From contig CABUGI010000049.1 of assembly GCA_902491055.1 (NCBI GenBank), positions 1 through 13,665 on the forward strand: DNA of 13,665 bases, given 5' to 3'. The first letter of the stretch is position 1, and the number at the start of each line of letters is the position of its first letter. The stretch comes from an uncultured Collinsella sp. Lineage in GTDB: Bacteria; Actinomycetota; Coriobacteriia; Coriobacteriales; Coriobacteriaceae. This document shows, one piece after another, positions 8,417 to 13,665 of this stretch. Made by a program: the position numbers and the translations under genes. The notes under the pieces are model-generated. The model saw only the letters and a list, made by a program, of their open reading frames with translations. It ran no database searches and was not told the origin of the DNA.

Positions 8417-8447
8417 TTGACATTAACTCTGCTTTAACTGGTACCAT
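8417..8447 (+). promoter_or_regulatory. Promoter of the DUF362 gene with a TTAACT direct repeat
   Basis: A consensus -35 TTGACA (8417-8422) is followed by TACCAT (8442-8447, four of six matches) preceded by TGG, an extended -10 form. Spacing is 19 bp, slightly long. Between the two boxes lie exact direct repeats TTAACT at 8423-8428 and 8434-8439, separated by 5 bp. This 11-bp period is typical of OmpR/PhoB-family response regulator sites. The predicted start site near 8454 gives a leader of about 35 nt. Confidence 0.5.
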
Positions 8448-8489
8448 CCCTTATGTCTGTAACGCCATATAGACCGAGGGGATATATCT

Positions 8490-9695
8490 ATGACCGCAGC
8501 CGCACCCGCCGCACCCGCCAAGGTGTACTTTACGAACCTGCGCACGCATGCTCGCGAGAGCCAGCTCGACAAGCTCAAGCGCCTCATCCGCCACGCCGGT
8601 ATCGAGCAGATTGACTTTGAGAACAAGTTCGTCGCCATCAAGATTCACTTTGGCGAGCTGGGCAACCTGAGCTTTTTGCGCCCCAACTACGCCCGCGCCG
8701 TCGCGGATGTCGTGAAGGAGCTGGGCGGCAAGCCCTTCCTCACCGACTGCAACACGCTCTATGTCGGTAGCCGTAAAAACGCGCTCGAGCACATCGACAC
8801 CGCCTACCAGAACGGCTTTACCCCGTATGCCACGGGTTGCCAGATCATCATCGCCGACGGCCTCAAGGGTACCGACGAGGAGCTCGTCCCGGTCGAGGGC
8901 GGCGAGTACGTGCACGAGGCCAAGATCGGTCAGGCACTCATGGATGCCGATATCGTGATCAGCCTCACCCACTTTAAGGGCCATGAGCAGGCCGGCTTTG
9001 GCGGCGCCATGAAGAACCTGGGTATGGGAGGCGGCAGCCGCGCCGGCAAGATGGAGCAGCATGCCGCCGGCAAGCCGAACGTCGCGACCGAGCACTGCGT
9101 TGGCTGCCATGCCTGCGAAAAGATCTGTGCGCACAACGCCATCTCGTTTGACGATACCCGCGAGCGCGAGCTTGCCAACGGCAACACTCGCACGGTGCAC
9201 GTGGCTGCCATCGACCACGATCGCTGCGTGGGCTGCGGACGCTGCATTGCGGCATGCAACCAGGACTGCATCAAGCCCGGCTATGAGGCCGCGGCCGACG
9301 TGCTCAACTGCAAGATCGCCGAGTATACGAAGGCCGTCGTCGACGGCCGCCCGAGCTTCCACATCTCGCTTGCCATGGACATCAGCCCCAACTGCGATTG
9401 CCATCCCGAAAACGACACGCCTATCGTCAACGATATCGGCATGTTCGCGAGCTTCGACCCGGTCGCCATCGACCAGGCCTGCGCCGATGCCGTCATGGCA
9501 TCCGAGCCGCTGCCCAACACCGAGCTCACCGATAGCGCGGCCAAGATGGAGCACAACCACGAGCATCTGGAGGGCGAGCAGGCCAAGGACCCCTTCTGCA
9601 TCACGCATCCCGACACCGACTGGCGCGTGTGCATCGCGCACGCCGAGAAGATCGGCTTGGGCACGAGCGAGTACGAGCTCATTGAGGTCAAGTAG
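8490..9695 (+). CDS. DUF362 domain protein with two 4Fe-4S clusters
   Basis: 401 residues. The N-terminal part and the C-terminal segment SFDPVAIDQA frame a DUF362 fold, with the conserved FKGHEQAGFGGAMKNLGMG (162-180). Inserted in it is a ferredoxin-like pair of cluster motifs: CVGCHACEKIC (Cys203, 206, 209, 213) and CVGCGRCIAAC (Cys246, 249, 252, 256). The usual Pro after the fourth Cys is absent in both. An NCDCH group (301-305) and a His/Glu-rich stretch near 354-363 (MEHNHEHLEG) are further possible metal ligands. There is no signal peptide, so it is probably a cytoplasmic redox or electron-transfer protein. The precise reaction of this family is not known to me. The start ATG at 8490 has GAGGGGA (8476-8482) 7 nt upstream. 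It has its own promoter and terminator and is a single-gene unit. Confidence 0.9.
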   Translation: MTAAAPAAPAKVYFTNLRTHARESQLDKLKRLIRHAGIEQIDFENKFVAIKIHFGELGNLSFLRPNYARAVADVVKELGGKPFLTDCNTLYVGSRKNALEHIDTAYQNGFTPYATGCQIIIADGLKGTDEELVPVEGGEYVHEAKIGQALMDADIVISLTHFKGHEQAGFGGAMKNLGMGGGSRAGKMEQHAAGKPNVATEHCVGCHACEKICAHNAISFDDTRERELANGNTRTVHVAAIDHDRCVGCGRCIAACNQDCIKPGYEAAADVLNCKIAEYTKAVVDGRPSFHISLAMDISPNCDCHPENDTPIVNDIGMFASFDPVAIDQACADAVMASEPLPNTELTDSAAKMEHNHEHLEGEQAKDPFCITHPDTDWRVCIAHAEKIGLGTSEYELIEVK

Positions 9696-9742
9696 CACCT
9701 GTCTATTGGACATATCAAGCGCTTTTATAGCGCAACGTTAGC

Positions 9743-9781
9743 AAAAGCCGCCCGTGAGCACAGCGCTCATGGGCGGCTTTT
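9743..9781. terminator. Strong bidirectional intrinsic terminator
   Basis: A 17-bp stem pairs 9743-9759 with 9765-9781 (one G-T pair at 9754/9770), closed by a 5-nt loop. Its ends are AAAAGCCGCCC and GGGCGGCTTTT, so each strand shows a GC-rich stem running into four T residues. It lies between the convergent DUF362 gene (plus) and hydrolase gene (minus) and can end transcription from both sides. Confidence 0.9.
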
Positions 9782-9827
9782 CGGAAGTGCTAGGGGGTCA
9801 GATAGACCAGTAAACCGTACTATTTGC

Positions 9828-10793
9828 CTAAAAATTCTTGTCGAGGAAGTCGTCGACCGTGTTCCAGTAGAGCTCGGGGTCAACTTGCGCACTCTTGGCG
9901 TGGGTGGCGCCATGGATAGTGAGCTTTTGCTTGACCTTGCTGGCGCACGCGTCGTAGTTTTGGTCGAGCATGCTGTACGGTACAAAGGTGTCCTGGTCGC
10001 CGTGGATAAACAGCATGGGAACCGTCGCGTGTTTGAGTTGCTCCACACTGCTCGCCTTATGAAAGTCGTAGCCCGCGCGCACGTTGCACACCAAGTTTGC
10101 TACATCGAGCAAGGGAAAGCTGGGCAGGCCGAACACGTCCTTGAGCTGCAGGGAAAACTCGTCCCAAACACTCGTATAACCACAGTCCTCGATAATGCAT
10201 TTCACGTTTGCAGGCAGAGATTCCCCCGCGACGTTCATAGCGGTTGCTGCACCCATCGATTCGCCAAAGACAAGAATGCGCGCCTGGGGGTCAGCCTGAA
10301 CGATTTGCTCGATCCATGCGACGATATCGAGGCGCTCGGGCCAGCCCATGCCGATATAGTCGCCGCCGGAGCGCTCGTGGGCGCGGGCGGCAGGCGCGAG
10401 CACGTTCATGCCACGGTCGTGGAAGCGCTTGGCGTATCGAGCCATGCCGATGGGCTCGTTGGTATATCCATGCAGGCAGACGGCGTAATCGTGGGTGTTC
10501 TCCGAGGCAGTAAAATACCAGGCGGCGAGCTCGGTTCCGTCATCTGCGGTGAGGCCGCTGCTCTCGCGGTTCTCTTTAAACCATGCCCGCGCCTCGGCAT
10601 CCTCGGCATCCGGCTGCTCACTTTCTTTGTCGTTCTTGCTATCCTGCATCATCTTCATGGTGTATGGCGCGCGGGGATTCAGCGCGAAGTCAAACAGAAA
10701 GTTGCCGGCAAATCCGAGCAGCGCAACGACAACCACCAGTGCAATGATGCCGGCTATCTTGAGCTTTCGATGGGAACGTGCGTTTTGAGCCAT
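9828..10793 (-). CDS. Membrane-anchored alpha/beta hydrolase
   Basis: 321 residues. A basic N-terminus followed by one hydrophobic helix (about 12-33) without a lipobox or clear cleavage site suggests a signal anchor, with the catalytic domain outside the membrane. The hydrolase fold shows the oxyanion-loop motif LHGY (107-110), nucleophile Ser179 in the elbow GESMG (177-181), probable acid Asp268 in HGDQDTFVP, and His298 in GATHAKS, so the triad is complete. The order and spacing fit the Bem46/YqkD-like esterase or peptidase group; the substrate is unknown. The start ATG at 10793 has AGGAGA (minus strand, 10806-10801) 7 nt upstream. The gene has its own promoter and is convergent with the DUF362 gene. 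Confidence 0.9.
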   Translation of the reverse strand: MAQNARSHRKLKIAGIIALVVVVALLGFAGNFLFDFALNPRAPYTMKMMQDSKNDKESEQPDAEDAEARAWFKENRESSGLTADDGTELAAWYFTASENTHDYAVCLHGYTNEPIGMARYAKRFHDRGMNVLAPAARAHERSGGDYIGMGWPERLDIVAWIEQIVQADPQARILVFGESMGAATAMNVAGESLPANVKCIIEDCGYTSVWDEFSLQLKDVFGLPSFPLLDVANLVCNVRAGYDFHKASSVEQLKHATVPMLFIHGDQDTFVPYSMLDQNYDACASKVKQKLTIHGATHAKSAQVDPELYWNTVDDFLDKNF

Positions 10794-10811
10794 GCGGTAT
10801 TCTCCTATAAG

Positions 10812-10829
10812 ATGTTAATACATCAACAT
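10812..10829. promoter_or_regulatory. Imperfect 18-bp inverted repeat in the hydrolase leader
   Basis: ATGTTAATACATCAACAT has 7 of 9 complementary positions. Its inner 14-mer GTTAATACATCAAC (10814-10827), read on the other strand, matches 11 of 14 positions of the inverted repeat at 10859-10872. A different overlapping perfect repeat, GATGT-TAAT-ACATC, occupies 10811-10824. The site lies inside the predicted hydrolase 5' leader, a place suited to repressor roadblock or DNA looping. Confidence 0.4.
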
Positions 10830-10830
10830 T

Positions 10831-10846
10831 TAATGCAAGCGCATTA
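10831..10846. promoter_or_regulatory. 16-bp inverted repeat over the hydrolase start site
   Basis: TAATGC-AAGC-GCATTA has perfect 6-bp arms. It overlaps the predicted -10 box (10848-10843) and the expected transcription start near 10836 on the minus strand, a typical repressor position. Its sequence differs from the two related repeats on either side. Confidence 0.35.
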
Positions 10847-10871
10847 TGGACGTTCGCCGTTGATGCGTCAA
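10843..10871 (-). promoter_or_regulatory. Sigma70-type promoter of the hydrolase gene
   Basis: On the minus strand the -35 is TTGACG (10871-10866, five of six) and the -10 is CATAAT (10848-10843, five of six), with an ideal 17-bp spacer. Transcription would start near 10836, giving a leader of about 43 nt with a good ribosome site at its end. The promoter is overlapped by inverted repeats at its -35, its -10 and in the leader. Confidence 0.7.
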
Positions 10872-10872
10872 C
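10859..10872. promoter_or_regulatory. 14-bp operator-like inverted repeat over the hydrolase -35
   Basis: GTTGATGCGTCAAC has perfect 5-bp arms GTTGA/TCAAC around TGCG. It covers the whole -35 hexamer of the hydrolase promoter. A related copy (11 of 14 positions) is centred 45 bp away in the leader, so a dimeric regulator could bind both. Confidence 0.45.
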
Positions 10873-10906
10873 AGGCAAAGAATGGGTAAACAAAGGGTCA
10901 CGTATG

Positions 10907-10921
10907 GTGCAAATTTCGCAC
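10907..10921. promoter_or_regulatory. 15-bp inverted repeat over the hemolysin III gene -35
   Basis: GTGCAAATTTCGCAC pairs at 6 of 7 positions about a central T. It covers the candidate -35 TTCGCA of the rightward promoter. CACGTA occurs on each side (10899-10904 and 10919-10924). Confidence 0.3.
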
Positions 10922-10944
10922 GTACCTAGACGCTTTGATATAGT
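10915..10944 (+). promoter_or_regulatory. Promoter of the hemolysin III gene
   Basis: The -10 is TATAGT (10939-10944, five of six), with a modest -35 TTCGCA (10915-10920, four of six) at 18 bp spacing. The start site would lie near 10951, about 29 nt before the ATG. Confidence 0.5.
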
Positions 10945-10979
10945 GTTGAGAACTCTTTACGTTGGAGGATGTAACCGGC

Positions 10980-11663
10980 ATGTCCGATTCGAGCGACAGT
11001 TCTAAGCCGCGACCCAAGACCGCGGCCGTTCCACACTACACAGTGGGCGAGGAGATCATGAACTCCGTCACCCATGGTGTCGGCTGCCTGCTGGGTATCG
11101 CGGGCCTGGTGCTCCTGATCGTATTCGCCGCCCTGCGCGGCGGAGGCCCGGCCCATATGGCCGCGGCGATTGTCTATGGCGTCAGCATTATCCTCGAATA
11201 CCTAGCCTCCACGCTCTACCACGCGATTCAGCCCGCGCGCGCCAAGCGCGTGTTTCGCATCATCGACCACAGCTGCATCTACCTGCTCATAGCCGGCAGC
11301 TATACGCCGTTTTGCCTCATCACGCTCGCAAACGACGGCGGCGCTGTGCTGTTCTTTGCCGTATGGGCCATCGCCATCATCGGCATCGCCCTCGAGTGCT
11401 TCCTACGCGAGCGCCAGCCGCATTGGGTAAGCGGCCTGGTCTACCTGCTGATGGGCTGGCTCGTTGTCTTTAAGCTGCCCGAACTTGTTGCGCTGCTCAA
11501 CCCCGTGGCACTTGCCCTGCTCGCCGTCGGCGGCGTGTGCTACACCGCGGGCGTGCCGTTCTATATCGCCAAAAACGTGCGCTATCTGCACAGCGTGTTT
11601 CACCTGTGGGTGCTCGCCGGCAGCATCTTCCAGTTCATGGCGGTGATCCTCTTCGTAATCTAG
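10980..11663 (+). CDS. Hemolysin III / TrhA family (PAQR) membrane protein
   Basis: 227 residues, normal family length, with seven predicted membrane helices after a short Ser/Lys-rich cytoplasmic tail. Family motifs are present: GEEIMNSVTHG with His32, LASTLYH with His81, DHSCIYLLIAGSYTPF (Asp96, His97), and near the C-terminus YLHSVFHLWVLAGS with His204 and His208. The conserved Ser/His/Asp residues are the set thought to bind metal in PAQR proteins. Despite the name, members are linked to membrane lipid homeostasis as well as haemolysis; the role here is not shown. The start ATG at 10980 follows GGAGG (10964-10968) at 11 nt, longer than ideal. A TTG at 10962 sits inside that site and was rejected. 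It is divergent from the hydrolase gene, with a separate promoter. Confidence 0.92.
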   Translation: MSDSSDSSKPRPKTAAVPHYTVGEEIMNSVTHGVGCLLGIAGLVLLIVFAALRGGGPAHMAAAIVYGVSIILEYLASTLYHAIQPARAKRVFRIIDHSCIYLLIAGSYTPFCLITLANDGGAVLFFAVWAIAIIGIALECFLRERQPHWVSGLVYLLMGWLVVFKLPELVALLNPVALALLAVGGVCYTAGVPFYIAKNVRYLHSVFHLWVLAGSIFQFMAVILFVI

Positions 11664-11753
11664 CGACCACGCCTGCGCGCCCGCGTTCTCGTTTGGGCGC
11701 CGGTGCAATTGCCGTATCCGCCATCAACGTTTTAACCTGACGTCCCGAATCTT

Positions 11754-11773
11754 GGAGGTTCGAGAAACTCCCG
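11754..11773 (+). promoter_or_regulatory. Distant Shine-Dalgarno that can pair with the bases before the CorC-type start
   Basis: GGAGG (11754-11758) is the only strong ribosome site before the ATG at 11774, yet it is 15 nt away. GGAG (11754-11757) can pair with CTCC (11768-11771) and TT (11759-11760) with AA (11765-11766), around the loop CGAG with one G-A mismatch. The hairpin would hide the ribosome site; a weaker GAGAAA (11762-11767) might act instead. No alternative in-frame start codon is nearby. Confidence 0.3.
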
Positions 11774-13147
11774 ATGGACATAACCATCTCCCTTATCACC
11801 ACCCTCGTTTTGACCCTCATCAACGGCTACTTCTCTATGTCCGAGATGGCGCTCACCACGGCCAAGCGCGCCGTGTTGGAGCACGAGGCCGAGGAAGGCG
11901 ACAAGCGCGCCGAGCGTGCCATTAAGCTGGCTGCCGACTCCGACCAGCTGCTCGCCACCATCCAGGTTGCCATTACGCTCGTGGGCTTCGCCTCGTCCGC
12001 CGTCGCCTCGACGAGTCTGTCCGACCCGCTCGCCACGTGGCTCATGAGCTTTGGCATCGCGCCGCTCTCCGCCATCGCGCGCGGCCTGGCGCCGGTCATC
12101 ATCACCGTCGCGGTCGCCTTCGTGTCCATCGTGATCGGCGAGCTCGTCCCCAAGCGCATCGGCCTGGCCAATGCCGAGGGCGTGTCCAAGCAGGTCGTGG
12201 GACCGTTGTCATTTTTCCAAAAGATCGCCCGTCCGCTCGTGTGGCTGACCGGTGCTTGCTCCGATGGCCTGGCCCGCATCCTGCGCATCAAGAGTGCCGA
12301 CGACCGCCAGAACGTCTCGGAAGAAGAGATCAAGTACATGGTCTCGGAGCAGGACGACCTGCTCGACGAGGAAAAGCGCATGATCCACGAGATCTTCGAC
12401 CTGGGCGACACCGTTGCCCGCGAGGTCATGGTGCCGCGCGTGGACACCACCATGTGCGAGGACGACGAGACGGTCGCCGACGTGCTGTCCACCATGCGCC
12501 AGACCGGCTTCAGCCGCATCCCCGTCTATCACGAGGATCCCGACAACGTCGCCGGCATCGCGCACATCAAGGACCTGATTCAGCCCGCGCTCGACGGCAA
12601 GGGCGACCAGCCCATCGCCGGCTATTTGCGCGACGCCACCTTTGTGCCCGACACCAAGGACATCCTGCCGCTACTGTCCGAGATGCAGACCTCGCACGAC
12701 CAGATCGTGGTGGTCGTGGACGAGTACGGCGGCACGGCCGGCATTATCACCATCGAGGATATCGTCGAGGAGATCGTCGGCGAGATCGAGGACGAGTTCG
12801 ACCCCGACAACAAGTATCTCACGCGCCTTTCGCGCCGCGAGTGGCTCGTTGATGGGCGTTTTTCGTGCGATGACGCGATTGAGCTTGGTTGGCCGCTCGA
12901 GGAAAGCGATGATTATGAGACCATCGCCGGCTGGATTTTGGAGCTTTGCGACTCGGTGCCCGACATCGGAGAGGTGTTTGAGGTTGCGGGGTACAAGTTT
13001 AAAGTGCAGTCGATGCGTGGCCAGCGCATCTCGCTCATTCGCGTGATCGCTCCGGCCGAAACCGATAAGAAGGATTCCGAGTCTTCGGTAGACGAGCCGA
13101 CGACGTCGGGTGCGGGTTCCGCGAATCCGCACGACGGCGACGAGTAG
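11774..13147 (+). CDS. CNNM/CorC family transporter (DUF21-CBS-CorC_HlyC)
   Basis: 457 residues in the usual domain order. DUF21 membrane domain (about 1-170) opens with the short helix and NGYFSMSEMALTTAKR. It contains GELVPKRIG (122-130) after helix three. Two CBS repeats follow (about 215-270 and 280-338), with MVPRVD at the first and VVVVDEYGGTAGIITIEDI at the second, then a CorC_HlyC domain (about 345-425). A hydrophilic Ser/Asp-rich tail of about 30 residues ends the protein. Family members handle Mg2+ or Co2+ and are linked to metal homeostasis; many were annotated as hemolysins. CBS domains usually bind adenosyl nucleotides and gate activity. The start is fixed by the conserved N-terminus. 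A further gene follows after 24 bp and is probably co-transcribed. Confidence 0.92.
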   Translation: MDITISLITTLVLTLINGYFSMSEMALTTAKRAVLEHEAEEGDKRAERAIKLAADSDQLLATIQVAITLVGFASSAVASTSLSDPLATWLMSFGIAPLSAIARGLAPVIITVAVAFVSIVIGELVPKRIGLANAEGVSKQVVGPLSFFQKIARPLVWLTGACSDGLARILRIKSADDRQNVSEEEIKYMVSEQDDLLDEEKRMIHEIFDLGDTVAREVMVPRVDTTMCEDDETVADVLSTMRQTGFSRIPVYHEDPDNVAGIAHIKDLIQPALDGKGDQPIAGYLRDATFVPDTKDILPLLSEMQTSHDQIVVVVDEYGGTAGIITIEDIVEEIVGEIEDEFDPDNKYLTRLSRREWLVDGRFSCDDAIELGWPLEESDDYETIAGWILELCDSVPDIGEVFEVAGYKFKVQSMRGQRISLIRVIAPAETDKKDSESSVDEPTTSGAGSANPHDGDE

Positions 13148-13171
13148 GACAAGGAAGAGTAGGGGAGAGTT

Positions 13172-13665
13172 ATGGCAGGCCTGTTCAACATCCTTAAGGT
13201 CACCGTCAGCGAGGACAAGATCTGCGCGCACGTGCTGGTGAACCCCGGCATGCCGCTCATGACCTCGGAGGACATCGAGGCCACGGCGCGCGTGTACTAC
13301 CTGGTGCCCGCGATTGCCAAGCACCTGTGCCTGGGCGATTCCGGCCGCGAGTTCCAGGACTGCATGGGCCAGACCGAGCTCTGCCACCTGCTGGAGCACG
13401 TGACGGTCGAGCTCATGAACGAGACCGGGCTTGCCGGCAGCATCTCGTGCGGCCGCACCCGCGTGAGCGAGCATGACGAGCGTGTCTTTGAGGTTGAGCT
13501 TTCGTGTCCCGATGACGCGTTGGCCATTGGCGCGCTGTCGTCGGCGACCTTTATGATGGACTGGGCGTACCTGCACGCCGACCAGCCGGCCCCCGACGTG
13601 GAAGGCACGGTCGCGGGCCTGCGCAACCTGGTGCTGGGCATGCGTGCCGAGGCCGAGGGCAAGGA
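13172..13665 (+). CDS. Cyanophycin synthetase N-domain-like protein, 3' end beyond the window
   Basis: The open frame gives 164 codons and is still open at the right edge. The segment 70-97 (LCHLLEHVTVELMNETG, then GRTR) matches the N-terminal domain of cyanophycin synthetase, where I recall a GHIVEHVALELQELAG...GRTR pattern. The preceding EDIEATARVYYLVPAI and the later RVFEVEL and LRNLVL also fit its order. His72, Glu75 and His76 form an HXXEH motif. In CphA this region is followed by an ATP-grasp domain and a Mur-ligase domain. Here it cannot be told whether those follow or the domain stands alone. The start at 13172 has GGGGAG (13162-13167) close upstream. It probably shares an operon with the CorC-type gene. 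Confidence 0.7.
   Translation, partial: MAGLFNILKVTVSEDKICAHVLVNPGMPLMTSEDIEATARVYYLVPAIAKHLCLGDSGREFQDCMGQTELCHLLEHVTVELMNETGLAGSISCGRTRVSEHDERVFEVELSCPDDALAIGALSSATFMMDWAYLHADQPAPDVEGTVAGLRNLVLGMRAEAEGK

Noticed and set aside
8451..9713. Minus-strand open frame of 420 codons opposite the DUF362 gene
   Set aside because: The plus strand carries two exact 4Fe-4S motifs and a good ribosome site. The antisense translation has no motif.
9719..9733. GCGCT-TTTAT-AGCGC hairpin after the DUF362 gene
   Set aside because: Only a 5-bp stem and no T tail. The strong terminator 10 bp further on accounts for the transcript end.
11673..11702. GCGCCC...GGGCGC hairpin after the hemolysin III gene as a terminator
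   Set aside because: Only 6 bp with a 12-nt loop and no T tract, so it cannot be distinguished from chance in GC-rich DNA.

Overview
The window is high-GC bacterial DNA, densely packed with protein genes on both strands. Gene content and codon use fit a Coriobacteriia-type actinobacterium. The interspersed repeat around 4.75-4.90 kb and at 8.38 kb (core GTCATTTAAG...GTCCCC) is one I associate with Collinsella. That genus call is inference from memory, not a database result. I see no tRNA, rRNA, CRISPR array, transposase or prophage gene.

Layout. (1) 1-1199, minus strand: a DesK/NarL-type histidine kinase, then the first 19 codons of its response regulator, cut by the left edge. (2) 1411-4738, plus strand, divergent from the kinase: a DrrA-like ABC ATPase and two ABC-2 permeases in one tight operon, probably an exporter controlled by the kinase/regulator pair. 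(3) 4739-4991: a mosaic of short inverted and direct repeats of REP/BIME type, then an AT-rich promoter region. (4) 4992-8380: a MacB/LolD-type ABC ATPase and an 888-residue FtsX-type permease. The permease stop codon lies inside another copy of the same repeat. (5) 8490-9695: a DUF362 protein with two 4Fe-4S motifs, behind its own promoter and closed by a strong bidirectional terminator. (6) 9828-10793, minus strand: a membrane-anchored alpha/beta hydrolase with a good sigma70-type promoter overlapped by several inverted repeats. (7) 10980-11663: a hemolysin III/PAQR membrane protein, divergent from the hydrolase. (8) 11774-13147: a CNNM/CorC (DUF21-CBS-CorC_HlyC) protein, followed 24 bp later by an open frame that runs off the right edge. 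That frame matches the N-terminal domain of cyanophycin synthetase, including an HXXEH motif.

How the parts work together. Most of the window is envelope biology: two ABC transport systems, a sensor pair, a hydrolase facing the membrane, and two polytopic membrane proteins. The less ordinary items are the cyanophycin-synthetase-like domain at the right edge, the repeat mosaic that brackets the FtsX transporter operon, and the multi-operator promoter of the hydrolase. No single gene set looks like a clearly new defence or metabolic system.
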